From positions 1 through 8,373 of the forward strand of contig CAMLHB010000098.1 in assembly GCA_946479725.1 (NCBI GenBank): a DNA stretch of 8,373 bases, read 5' to 3'. Below, in pieces: positions 1 to 6,806 of the stretch. Numbering within the stretch: position 1 is the stretch's first letter; each line of letters begins with the position of its first letter. Made by a program: the position numbers and the translations under genes. Below the pieces are notes generated by a model, which had not been told where the DNA came from, ran no database searches, and saw only the letters and a list, made by a program, of their open reading frames with translations. This DNA is from an uncultured Actinomycetes bacterium (GTDB lineage: Bacteria; Actinomycetota; Thermoleophilia; Solirubrobacterales; 70-9).

Positions 1-97
1 CGCTGCCCCCCCCCCGCCGGGGACGGAGGGCGGCGCGGACACCGCCGCCGAGGGCGCCGAGGACGCTTCGGCGCCCGAAGCGGCGGTGCGGTGCTGA
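1..97 (+). CDS. 3' end of an unidentified protein (partial, low-complexity tail)
   Basis: Reading from base 2, the frame stays open to a TGA at 95-97. It encodes 31 residues rich in Ala, Pro, Gly, Glu and Asp, ending in AAVRC. Almost every codon ends in G or C, as in the real genes nearby, and the composition fits the disordered C-terminal tail of a larger protein whose body lies left of the window. The stop is 19 bp from the stop of the convergent cupredoxin gene, a normal gene junction. A run of ten C residues (6-15) lies in this frame and encodes the Pro stretch; a length error or slippage there would change the frame upstream. Nothing in the visible part identifies a family. Moderate confidence that it is coding, none about function. 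Confidence 0.45.
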   Translation, partial: AAPPPPGTEGGADTAAEGAEDASAPEAAVRC

Positions 98-116
98 GGG
101 CTGCCCAGACGTGCGG

Positions 117-716
117 CTAGGGGGTCGGCACCGGCGGCAGCGGCGCTACCGGGGCGACGACTTCGACCTTGCCCTGCATCCACGGGTGGACGGCGCACAT
201 GTAATAGAGCGTCGTGCCCGCGGCGGCGGTGACTTCCTGGGAGATGTGGCCGCCCTTCTTTTCACCGCTGAACCAGGAGTCGCCCTTCTTGGTGATCGAG
301 CCGAGCGTGCTCCAGCCGGCGGGGCCCGCCTTGGCCGGGTTCTTGGTGATCTGTTCGGTTTTCGGGTTGAAGCCGTGCCACATCGCGATCGAGAGGCAGA
401 TGTGCTTCGGGGTGAAGCAGCTCTTGCGCGCCTTCGGGGTCTTCGGCTGCGAGCCCTTGGTGACCAGCGAGAAGGTGTGCGGGCCGACCTGTTTCGGGTT
501 CGTCTTGTTGACGATTTCCAGCTGGTCGCCGACGGTGACCGTTTCCGGGCCGACGAACTTCAGCTTGCCCTTGGTCAGCTCGATCGAGATCTGGTCGGTG
601 ACGCCGGTCGGGGTCGCCGCCGCGGCGGTGCCGGCGAAGGCGAAGGTGACGGCGGTCGCCGAGACCGCGATGGCCAGGGCCCGCAGAGGGGCGCGGCGGG
701 AAAGCTTGCTGTGCAA
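117..716 (-). CDS. Secreted cupredoxin (type 1 copper) domain protein
   Basis: This 199-residue protein has an N-terminal signal peptide: basic MHSKLSRR, a hydrophobic stretch at about residues 11-29, and an Ala-rich cleavage region near 30-35. It is probably exported. The mature part has the plastocyanin/azurin-like pattern VGPHTF (His80) and, near the C terminus, YYMCAVHPWM with Cys174, His177 and Met180. These are the expected four type 1 copper ligands. The C-x2-H-x2-M spacing equals the very short loop of amicyanin. About 93 residues separate His80 from Cys174, far more than in small cupredoxins, so there is a Lys-rich insertion containing Cys100 and Cys107. It ends in a short Pro/Val tail. 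The start is TTG at 716, chosen because AGAGAAAGG sits 6 nt upstream; an in-frame ATG at 752 overlaps a likely -10 box. The electron-transfer or copper-binding role is inferred; the redox partner is unknown. Confidence 0.85.
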   Translation of the reverse strand: MHSKLSRRAPLRALAIAVSATAVTFAFAGTAAAATPTGVTDQISIELTKGKLKFVGPETVTVGDQLEIVNKTNPKQVGPHTFSLVTKGSQPKTPKARKSCFTPKHICLSIAMWHGFNPKTEQITKNPAKAGPAGWSTLGSITKKGDSWFSGEKKGGHISQEVTAAAGTTLYYMCAVHPWMQGKVEVVAPVAPLPPVPTP

Positions 717-722
717 AGCGTG

Positions 723-731
723 CCTTTCTCT
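723..731 (-). promoter_or_regulatory. Ribosome binding site selecting the TTG start of the cupredoxin
   Basis: On the minus strand AGAGAAAGG ends 6 nt before the TTG at 716. It is the only purine-rich Shine-Dalgarno-like stretch in the area. It favours TTG over the ATG at 752, giving a signal peptide that begins with MHSKLSRR. Confidence 0.55.
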
Positions 732-750
732 AGAAGGTCGAATTGGCCGC

Positions 751-756
751 ATCTTA
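751..756 (-). promoter_or_regulatory. Candidate -10 box for the cupredoxin gene
   Basis: TAAGAT on the minus strand fits TAnnnT. It would start transcription near 744, giving a leader of roughly 28 nt with the ribosome binding site at 723-731. It overlaps the alternative ATG at 750-752, a further argument against that start. No convincing -35 hexamer is visible at 17-18 bp. Confidence 0.35.
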
Positions 757-776
757 TGGGACCCTGGGACTCCCGA

Positions 777-788
777 TAGCCTCTTGGG
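777..788 (+). promoter_or_regulatory. Candidate -10 box and leaderless start for the glyoxalase gene
   Basis: TAGCCT at 777-782 fits TAnnnT and is followed by exactly 6 nt before the GTG at 789. Transcription would start at or next to the start codon. There is no Shine-Dalgarno sequence before 789, which agrees with a leaderless mRNA. The -35 region is weak. Confidence 0.4.
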
Positions 789-1169
789 GTGCCAACTTTT
801 CTCCACGCCTGTTACCGAATCGGCGAGATCGATCGCTCGGTCGGCTTCTACGAGAAGCTCGGCTTCGAGGAGGTGCGGCGGATGCCGATCGGCGACGAGG
901 CGATCAACGTCTTCATGGCCCTCCCCGGCGAGGACCCCCGCCTCGAGCTCACCTACAACCACGGCGTCACCGAGTACGAGCTCGGCACCGGCTACAACCA
1001 CATCGCCCTTCTGGTCGACGGCGACCTCGACGACACCCTCGCCGCCCTCGCCGAGCTCGGGATCGAGCCGGAGAAGCCCCCCTACCGCCCCGGCGGCCGC
1101 ACCGAGGGCCACCGCATCGCCTTCGTCAGGGACCCTGACGGCTACCGCATCGAGCTGATCGGGGAGTAG
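789..1169 (+). CDS. gloA: Glyoxalase I (lactoylglutathione lyase-type) metalloenzyme
   Basis: This 126-residue protein is close in length to bacterial GloA (about 135) and is a vicinal oxygen chelate fold enzyme. It opens with FLHACYRIGEIDRSVGFY, the classic glyoxalase I N terminus, and ends in the hallmark FVRDPDGYRIELI. All four metal ligands can be placed: His6, Glu53 (in RLELTYN), His71 (in YNHIAL) and Glu122 (in RIELIG). The family isomerises the hemithioacetal of methylglyoxal and a thiol to an S-2-hydroxyacylthiol. Actinobacteria generally use mycothiol rather than glutathione, so the thiol here is uncertain. The short length is the form typical of Ni/Co-dependent bacterial enzymes, but metal choice is inference. 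GTG at 789 is the only sensible start because an in-frame TAG lies at 777-779. It is divergent from the cupredoxin gene. Confidence 0.9.
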   Translation: MPTFLHACYRIGEIDRSVGFYEKLGFEEVRRMPIGDEAINVFMALPGEDPRLELTYNHGVTEYELGTGYNHIALLVDGDLDDTLAALAELGIEPEKPPYRPGGRTEGHRIAFVRDPDGYRIELIGE

Positions 1170-1177
1170 CTCCGCTG

Positions 1178-1217
1178 CTCCGAGGTTTAGGGGGCCCCAA
1201 CCCACCAAACCTCGGAG
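1178..1217. terminator. Hairpin between convergent glyoxalase and PBP genes (likely bidirectional terminator)
   Basis: The arms 1178-1188 (CTCCGAGGTTT) and 1207-1217 (AAACCTCGGAG) pair perfectly over 11 bp. The inner G and C runs (1190-1198, 1201-1203) can extend the stem with bulges. It fills the 55-bp gap between the two stop codons and is nearly symmetric, so it would work on both strands. There is no clear T run on either side, so termination might be Rho-assisted or rely on the stem alone. Confidence 0.6.
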
Positions 1218-1224
1218 GCGTTGC

Positions 1225-3363
1225 TCAGCCGGGGCTGACGCCGCCGCCGGACGGGGGTGCGGGGGCGGGTTCCGGTTCGGGCGTCGGGGTCGGTTCCGGC
1301 GTCGGTTCGGGCTCCGGGGTCTTTTCTTCGCCGCCGCCGTTTTCGCCGCCCTTGCCCTTCTTTTCCGAGCCTTCCGATTCTTCTTCGGAGCTTTCGTAGG
1401 TTTCTTCGGTTTCGTAGCTGTTGTAGCTCGAGGAGGAGGTGTGTTCGCTGTTCAGGCCTTCGAGATCCGGGGGCGTGCCGGTCTCGAATTCGGGGCATTC
1501 GCCTTCGATCGCTTCCGTCATGTAGTTGGCCCAGATCGGGCCGGCGGTGGGGCCGCCGAAGCCGGTGTATTCGCGGTTGGTGGGGTGACCGACCCAGACC
1601 GCGGTCGAGAAGAGCGGGGTGAAGCCGACGAACCAGGCGTCGGAGAGTTCCTCGGAGGTCCCGGTCTTGCCGGCGGCGCTGGAGCAGCCCGTGTTGGTGT
1701 AGCCGGCGCCGGTGCCCTGGGTGATCACGCCCTCGAGGATGTGGGTGACCTCGTAGGCCTGGCCGGGGGTGAGGACGCGTTCGCCAGAGTCCTTCTCGAA
1801 GTTGTCGACCTTGCCGTCGGGGAACTCGACTTTGCTGACCGCGGTCGGGTCGTGGTGGATGCCGCCGCTGGCCAGCGTCGCGTAGGCGTCGGCCATTTCC
1901 AGCGGGGTGACGCCGATCGCGAGACCGCCGATCCCCTCCGCCGGCACCGATTGCAGCGGCGATTCGATCCCCATCTCCTTTGCGGTCTGGGTCACGTTTT
2001 CCGGGCCGACGTCGAGGTCGAGCTGGGCGAAGACGACGTTGACCGAGTCCCAGGTGGCGCTTTCGAGGTTGTAGGTGCCGCCGCCCTCGCCCTCGGAGTT
2101 GTTGACGGTCCAGGTGCCGCCGCCGGGGATCTCCAGCGTCTTCGGCGAGGTGCCGTCGTAGTACGTGCTGGCGGGGTCGATCCCCTCCTTCACCGCCGTC
2201 GTCAGGACGAAGGTCTTGAACGAGGACCCGGGCTGGCGGTGCGCCTGCCAGGCGTAGTTGAACTGGGATTCGTCGGCATAGCCTTCGGTCGAGGCGAGGG
2301 CGACGATCGCGCCGGTCTTCGGGTCCACCGAGGCGAGGCCGGCGGTGGGGCCGCCTTCGGGGTAACAGACGGAGCAGTAGTTTTCGACCGCGTATTCGGC
2401 CTTGGCCTGCAGATCGGGCTCGATCGTCGTGTACGCCTTCAACCCGCCTTTGCGGACGGTGTTGATCCCGTACTTGTCGATCAATTCGTTCTGGACGAGG
2501 TCGAAGAGGAAGGGGTCCTTGATCACCTGGTACTTATCGCCCGGGTTGAGCCCGAGGCCATGGGTGCGGGCGGTACGGTATTCATCGCCGTTGATGTAGC
2601 CCTGTTCGTGCATCACCTGCAGCACCTCGTTGCGCCGCTTCAGGGCCGCTTTCGGATCGAGGAACGGGTTGTATTCGGAGGGCGCCTGCGGCAGCCCGGC
2701 GAGCAGCGCGGCCTCGGTCAGGTTGAGGTCCTTGGCCGGTTTTGAGAAGTAGGTCTGGGAAGCTGCCTCGGCGCCGACCGCGGTCTGCCCTTCTACCGTC
2801 CCGTAAGGCGCGCTGTTGAGGTACTGGGTGAGGATCCAGTCCTTGTCGTGCGCTTCCTCGAGCTCGACCGCGAGCGAGGCTTCGATCAGCTTTCGCTTCA
2901 GCGTGTTTTCCGGGTTGTGGATGTAGAGGTTGCGGACCAGCTGCTGGGTGATCGTCGAAGCGCCCTGGACCGCGGCGCCGGCCTGCAGGTCCTTCCAGGC
3001 GGCGCGGACGATGCCTTCGTAGTCGAGGGCCCCGTGGTGGAAGAAGTTCTTGTCCTCGATCGCGATCGTCGCGTCGCGCAGCACCTGCGGCTGCGACTTT
3101 TCCGGCAGCGGCTGGCGCACGTTTTCGGAGCGGATGAACCCGATCAGGCTGCCGTCGGCAGCGTAGATCGCCGAGGAGCGTCCCTTCTGCACCGGCTTCA
3201 GGCTGGAGAGGGCCGGCGCCGAGTTGTAGACGTCGATCGCCCAGGCGGCCGCCATGCCGCCGGCGACCAGCACAAGCGCAGCGAGAATCCCCAGCGGGAT
3301 CGCGATCTTGTGCCAGATGGGATGGTGCGGCTTGCGTCGCCGCCTGCGGACCCGCGTGGCCAT
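1225..3363 (-). CDS. ponA: Class A penicillin-binding protein (bifunctional transglycosylase/transpeptidase)
   Basis: This 712-residue membrane-anchored enzyme polymerises lipid II glycan strands and cross-links their peptides. A basic N terminus (RVRRRRRK) precedes one membrane segment at about 19-43. The glycosyltransferase (GT51) domain shows EDKNFFHHG (catalytic Glu103), GASTITQQ (134-141), KRKLIEASLA (Glu161) and ILTQYLNSAPYG. The transpeptidase domain has all three motifs: SSFK with nucleophile Ser380, SVN at 440-442, and KTG at 566-568. A tail from about 640 to the end is first Ser/Tyr/Glu-rich, then Lys/Gly, then a Pro/Glu/Thr repeat; it has no PASTA domain and is probably disordered or wall-facing. 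Cys330 and Cys333 (YCSVCYPE) form an unusual pair in the linker, with Cys560 and Cys623 elsewhere. The ATG at 3363 follows a TACAAT box by 9 nt. It is divergent from glnK, with no visible functional link. Confidence 0.95.
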   Translation of the reverse strand: MATRVRRRRRKPHHPIWHKIAIPLGILAALVLVAGGMAAAWAIDVYNSAPALSSLKPVQKGRSSAIYAADGSLIGFIRSENVRQPLPEKSQPQVLRDATIAIEDKNFFHHGALDYEGIVRAAWKDLQAGAAVQGASTITQQLVRNLYIHNPENTLKRKLIEASLAVELEEAHDKDWILTQYLNSAPYGTVEGQTAVGAEAASQTYFSKPAKDLNLTEAALLAGLPQAPSEYNPFLDPKAALKRRNEVLQVMHEQGYINGDEYRTARTHGLGLNPGDKYQVIKDPFLFDLVQNELIDKYGINTVRKGGLKAYTTIEPDLQAKAEYAVENYCSVCYPEGGPTAGLASVDPKTGAIVALASTEGYADESQFNYAWQAHRQPGSSFKTFVLTTAVKEGIDPASTYYDGTSPKTLEIPGGGTWTVNNSEGEGGGTYNLESATWDSVNVVFAQLDLDVGPENVTQTAKEMGIESPLQSVPAEGIGGLAIGVTPLEMADAYATLASGGIHHDPTAVSKVEFPDGKVDNFEKDSGERVLTPGQAYEVTHILEGVITQGTGAGYTNTGCSSAAGKTGTSEELSDAWFVGFTPLFSTAVWVGHPTNREYTGFGGPTAGPIWANYMTEAIEGECPEFETGTPPDLEGLNSEHTSSSSYNSYETEETYESSEEESEGSEKKGKGGENGGGEEKTPEPEPTPEPTPTPEPEPAPAPPSGGGVSPG
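1243..1330 (-). repeat. Imperfect short tandem repeats coding the Pro/Glu/Thr tail of the PBP
   Basis: This stretch is built from degenerate units such as GGTTCCGG, GGCGTCGG and GGTTCGGG (plus-strand reading). On the minus strand they encode alternating Pro, Glu, Thr and Ala, as in the PEPTPEPTPTPEP part of the tail. Such repeats commonly change in copy number between strains. The ends are approximate. Confidence 0.5.
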
Positions 3364-3378
3364 TCGCCCCGGATTGTA
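3364..3378 (-). promoter_or_regulatory. Candidate -10 box for the PBP gene, near-leaderless
   Basis: TACAAT lies at 3373-3378 on the minus strand and is one mismatch from TATAAT. It ends 9 nt before the ATG at 3363, so the transcript would carry only 2-3 untranslated bases. The -35 position shows no good hexamer. Confidence 0.4.
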
Positions 3379-3413
3379 GGGAGCGCCGGCATCCGGCCAC
3401 CCCGGTTGGAGGC

Positions 3414-3423
3414 ATTGCGCAAT
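3414..3423. promoter_or_regulatory. Perfect palindrome ATTGCGCAAT in the PBP/glnK divergent region
   Basis: This 10-bp exact inverted repeat is an A/T-containing island in the 120-bp gap between the divergent PBP and glnK starts. It lies about 60-70 bp upstream of the glnK GTG. A regulator dimer could bind it, but a 10-bp palindrome can also occur by chance, and it does not match a nitrogen-regulator site (GlnR or AmtR) that I can recognise. Confidence 0.25.
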
Positions 3424-3471
3424 CCCGCTTGCCGCCCCGATAGGCTCGCGCCGGCAGGCTCTTGATCACGA

Positions 3472-3479
3472 GGGGGAGG
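3472..3479 (+). promoter_or_regulatory. Strong ribosome binding site for glnK
   Basis: GGGGGAGG lies 4 nt before the GTG at 3484. It is the best Shine-Dalgarno sequence in the window and fixes the glnK start. It also shows that this operon has a true 5' leader, unlike several of its neighbours. Confidence 0.65.
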
Positions 3480-3483
3480 CAAA

Positions 3484-3833
3484 GTGAAACTGGTAATCGG
3501 GATCGTTCGCCCCGAGCAGGCGAACCAGGTCCTCGAGGCGCTGCACCGGGCTGAGGTCCGCGGCTTCTCGATCAGCCGCGTGCAGGGCCACGGCGGCGAG
3601 ATGGACCGGGTCGAGACCTACCGCGGGACCACCGTGCAGATGGGCCTCTCGGAGAAGGTCAGGTTTGAGGTCGCGGTCTCCGACAACTTCGTCGACCGCA
3701 CCGTGGAAGCGCTCTGCGAAGGCGGCCGCACCGGCGAAGTCGGCGACGGCAAGATCTTCGTGCTGCCGCTCGACCACGCGGTGCGGATCCGCACTGGCGA
3801 CAGCGACGAGGGCGCCGTGACGCCGGTGACCAA

Positions 3834-3837
<4 letters not shown>
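3484..3837 (+). CDS. glnK: P-II family nitrogen regulator (GlnK) with a variant T-loop
   Basis: This 117-residue trimeric signalling protein of the PII family normally senses ATP/ADP and 2-oxoglutarate and plugs its partner ammonium channel. MKLVIGIVRP, the B-loop TGEVGDGKIF (83-92) and the C-terminal RIRTG (101-105) are canonical. Arg47, which inserts into the Amt pore in the E. coli complex, and Lys58 and Lys90 are present. The T-loop departs from the standard form: aligned without gaps to E. coli GlnK, position 51 is Val rather than the Tyr that is uridylylated or adenylylated, and position 39 is Glu rather than Gln (GHGGEM against GFGRQK). Thr49 and Thr50 remain. Covalent control at Tyr51 is therefore impossible, and effector binding may differ. 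GTG at 3484 follows a strong ribosome binding site. The stop overlaps the amtB start (ATGA), so the two are translationally coupled. It could be one of several PII paralogues in the genome. Confidence 0.93.
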
Positions 3838-5117
<1,280 letters not shown>

Positions 5118-5124
5118 TTGGCGA

Positions 5125-5170
5125 CGATTGGTGAGTTAGACCCCCTATAGGGGGCTTAATTCACCAATCG
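5125..5170. terminator. Long bidirectional hairpin terminator between amtB and the ABC exporter genes
   Basis: The 21-nt arms at 5125-5145 and 5150-5170 flank a TATA loop. Eighteen positions are Watson-Crick pairs, two are G-T (wobble in RNA) and one is mismatched. The core is CCCCC TATA GGGGG. It begins 8 nt after the amtB stop and ends directly against the stop codon of the convergent permease gene (5171-5173). The outer arm reads CGATTGGTGA, paired with TCACCAATCG. No long T run follows on either strand. Confidence 0.8.
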
Positions 5171-5938
5171 CTACGCGCGGAGGCGGTAGCCGCGGCTGAA
5201 GAGGCCCAGGTTGACGAGGAAGAGCGCCGCGGTGGCCGCGGTCAGGGCCAGCAGCGAGAGCGGAATGCTGACTTCGGTGAAGCCGACGAAGCCGTAGCGG
5301 ACCAGGTTGATCATGTAGAAGATCGGGTCGAAGCGGGTCAGCGTCTCCCAGGGCTGGGGCAGGAGCTTGGCCGAGTAAAAGACGCCGCCGAGGAAGATCA
5401 GCGGCTGCAGGACGAAGGTCTGGGCGAAGGCGACGTCGTCGAACTGTTCGGCGCGGACCCCGATCAGCACCCCGAGCTGGCTGAAGAAGAAGCCGACGAG
5501 GAAGAGCGAGGGGACGAGGACGAGGACGTGGTCGACCGGGAGGCCGACGAGGACGACCGAGACCACGAAGGTCAGCGTCGCCACGATCAGGCCACGCATG
5601 AAGCCGCCGAGCGAGAAGGCGAGCAGCAGCTCGGCCGGCGAGGCGGGCGAGGAGAGCTGGTCCTGAATCGCCCCCTGGAACTTCTGCTGGAGGATCGAGG
5701 AGGAGTTGTTGGAGAAGGCGTTGGTCGCCCAGGCCATCATGATCAGGCCGGGGATGACGAAGAGGACGTAGTCGATCCCGTGCAGGGTCTTGATCCGCGA
5801 GCCGAGGGCGGCGCCGAAGATCGTGATGTAGAGGAAGGTTTCCAGCAGCGGCGCGCCGATCGTCTGCTTCTTGATCTTCATGAAGCGGTTGATCTCGCGG
5901 CGCCAGAGCGTCGCCAGGCGGATCTGCGCGGTGGTCAC
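5171..5938 (-). CDS. yadH: ABC-2 type exporter permease (YadH-like)
   Basis: This 255-residue integral membrane subunit pairs with the ATPase encoded just upstream. Hydrophobic segments lie near 28-46, 57-76, 107-132, 138-160, 172-190 and 225-247, the six-helix ABC-2 layout. It shares characteristic stretches with E. coli YadH: GSRI followed by HGIDY, the VIPGLIMM helix, the FDDVAFAQTFVLQPL region, FLGGVFYS, and DPIFYMINLVRYGFVG. The middle portion with NSSSILQQKFQGAIQDQL is the typical ABC-2 amphipathic coupling region. The start is GTG at 5938, overlapping the ATPase stop in GTGA, so the two are translationally coupled. The substrate cannot be read from sequence; relatives include polysaccharide (NodJ-type) and drug (DrrB-type) exporters. 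The stop abuts the 5125-5170 hairpin. Confidence 0.9.
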   Translation of the reverse strand: MTTAQIRLATLWRREINRFMKIKKQTIGAPLLETFLYITIFGAALGSRIKTLHGIDYVLFVIPGLIMMAWATNAFSNNSSSILQQKFQGAIQDQLSSPASPAELLLAFSLGGFMRGLIVATLTFVVSVVLVGLPVDHVLVLVPSLFLVGFFFSQLGVLIGVRAEQFDDVAFAQTFVLQPLIFLGGVFYSAKLLPQPWETLTRFDPIFYMINLVRYGFVGFTEVSIPLSLLALTAATAALFLVNLGLFSRGYRLRA

Positions 5939-6708
5939 GCCTCCACCTCCGGCGCCGTCTCGATGTGCGAGCGGGAGAGCTCTTTGCGGCCGACCAGTGC
6001 CAGGTAAGCGTCCTCGAGGTTCGGCACGTCGAAGCGGTCGGCCAGCGCCTCGCTCGTCCCCTCGGCGACGATCTGCCCTTCGGCGATGAAGGCGATCCGG
6101 TCGCAGAGCTGCTCGGCCTCCTCCAGGTAGTGCGTGGTGAGGAGGATCGTCGTCCCCTCCTGGTTGATTTTCTGGACGTAGTGCCAGAGCTCCAGCCGCA
6201 GCTCGACGTCGACTCCGGCGGTCGGCTCGTCGAGGATCAGCAGGCGCGGCCGGTGCATCATCGCCCGGGCCAGGATCAGCCGCCGTTTCATCCCGCCCGA
6301 GAGGGTGCGGGTGCGCTCGCCCTTCTTCTCGGTCAGGGAGAAGGTCTCGAGCAGCTCCTCGGTGCGCTCGCGGCGTTCCCTGCGCGGCATCCCGAAGTAG
6401 CCGGCGTGGTAGTCGAGCGTCTCCTCGACCGTCAGGAACCAGTCGATGTTCGGCTCCTGCGGCGCCAGCCCGACCGCCTGCCGCGCCTCCGCGTAGTGGT
6501 CGATCGCGTCGTTGCCGAAGATCTCGATCGAGCCGCCGGTCGGCTGCGCGAGGCCGGTCGTGCAGTGGATCAGGGTCGACTTGCCGGCCCCGTTGGGGCC
6601 GAGCAGGCCGAAGAACTCGCCCTCCTCGATATCCACCGAGACGCCGCGCAGCGCCTCCACCCCGTTCGGGTAGCGCTTCTCCAGGTCCTTGATGTCGAGG
6701 GCCTTCAT
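5935..6708 (-). CDS. yadG: ABC exporter ATP-binding protein (YadG-like)
   Basis: This 257-residue nucleotide-binding subunit drives the partner permease. All ABC motifs are intact: Walker A GPNGAGKS (37-44), Q-loop Gln84 in APQEPN, signature LSGGM (136-140), Walker B LLILDEP (Asp160, Glu161), D-loop AGVD, and switch His193 in TTHYLEEAE. LSGGMKRRL together with DEPTAGVD is the form seen in YadG/DrrA/NodI-type exporters. It is about 50 residues shorter than E. coli YadG at the C terminus, so an added regulatory tail is absent. The start is taken as ATG at 6708, where MKALDIKDLEKRYPNGV matches the family N terminus; an in-frame GTG at 6729 would add seven residues (MARVVPR) and cannot be excluded. 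It is first in a two-gene operon and diverges from the exonuclease gene. Confidence 0.92.
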   Translation of the reverse strand: MKALDIKDLEKRYPNGVEALRGVSVDIEEGEFFGLLGPNGAGKSTLIHCTTGLAQPTGGSIEIFGNDAIDHYAEARQAVGLAPQEPNIDWFLTVEETLDYHAGYFGMPRRERRERTEELLETFSLTEKKGERTRTLSGGMKRRLILARAMMHRPRLLILDEPTAGVDVELRLELWHYVQKINQEGTTILLTTHYLEEAEQLCDRIAFIAEGQIVAEGTSEALADRFDVPNLEDAYLALVGRKELSRSHIETAPEVEA

Positions 6709-6724
6709 GCGGGGGACGACTCTA
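6709..6724 (-). promoter_or_regulatory. Candidate -10 box for yadG, near-leaderless
   Basis: TAGAGT at 6719-6724 on the minus strand fits TAnnnT and ends 10 nt before the ATG at 6708, leaving a leader of about 4 nt. No Shine-Dalgarno sequence precedes this ATG. If the GTG at 6729 were the true start, this box would lie inside the coding region. Confidence 0.33.
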
Positions 6725-6735
6725 GCCACCCCCGG

Positions 6736-6777
6736 CGTTCGTCCTTTGTAGGCCTATTGGCGACAAAGGGACGAACG
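6736..6777. promoter_or_regulatory. Inverted repeat between divergent yadG and exonuclease genes
   Basis: The left arm 6736-6749 (CGTTCGTCCTTTGT) is the reverse complement of the right arm 6763-6777 (ACAAAGGGACGAACG) except for one extra G. The 13-bp centre contains AGGCCT. Each arm lies at the -35 distance from the -10 box of its own gene (6719-6724 for yadG, 6795-6800 for the exonuclease), so the element ACAAAGG(G)ACGAACG precedes both promoters in the same orientation. It may be an operator shared by both genes or a pair of equivalent upstream promoter elements. A terminator is unlikely because both genes point away from it. Confidence 0.5.
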
Positions 6778-6794
6778 GCGCGGCGCAGGTGTCA

Positions 6795-6806
6795 TATAAG
6801 TGCAAC
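6795..6806 (+). promoter_or_regulatory. Candidate -10 box and leaderless start for the exonuclease
   Basis: TATAAG at 6795-6800 is one base from TATAAT and is followed by 6 nt before the GTG at 6807. It is an A/T island in a very GC-rich context. This geometry favours the GTG at 6807 over the in-frame GTG at 6789, which would place the box inside the gene. No Shine-Dalgarno sequence is present. Confidence 0.42.

Noticed and set aside
758..774. GGGAC repeats between the cupredoxin and glyoxalase genes as an operator
   Set aside because: Two GGGAC copies 8 bp apart with only partial symmetry are too short and degenerate in this GC-rich DNA to call a site.
717..1208. N-terminal extension of the minus-strand cupredoxin frame back to 1208
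   Set aside because: The extension lies antisense to the clear glyoxalase gene, its predicted sequence is Ala/Val/Glu/Asp shadow-like, and a signal peptide begins only after the TTG at 716.
1441..2745. Long plus-strand open frame antisense to the PBP
   Set aside because: It is the GC-rich mirror of a gene with all PBP motifs; the translation is Gly/Val/Arg/Asp-rich with no family features.
3406..3424. Sigma-54-like GG...GC promoter before glnK
   Set aside because: The spacing between GG and GC does not fit the invariant 10-nt gap, and Actinobacteria generally lack sigma-54.
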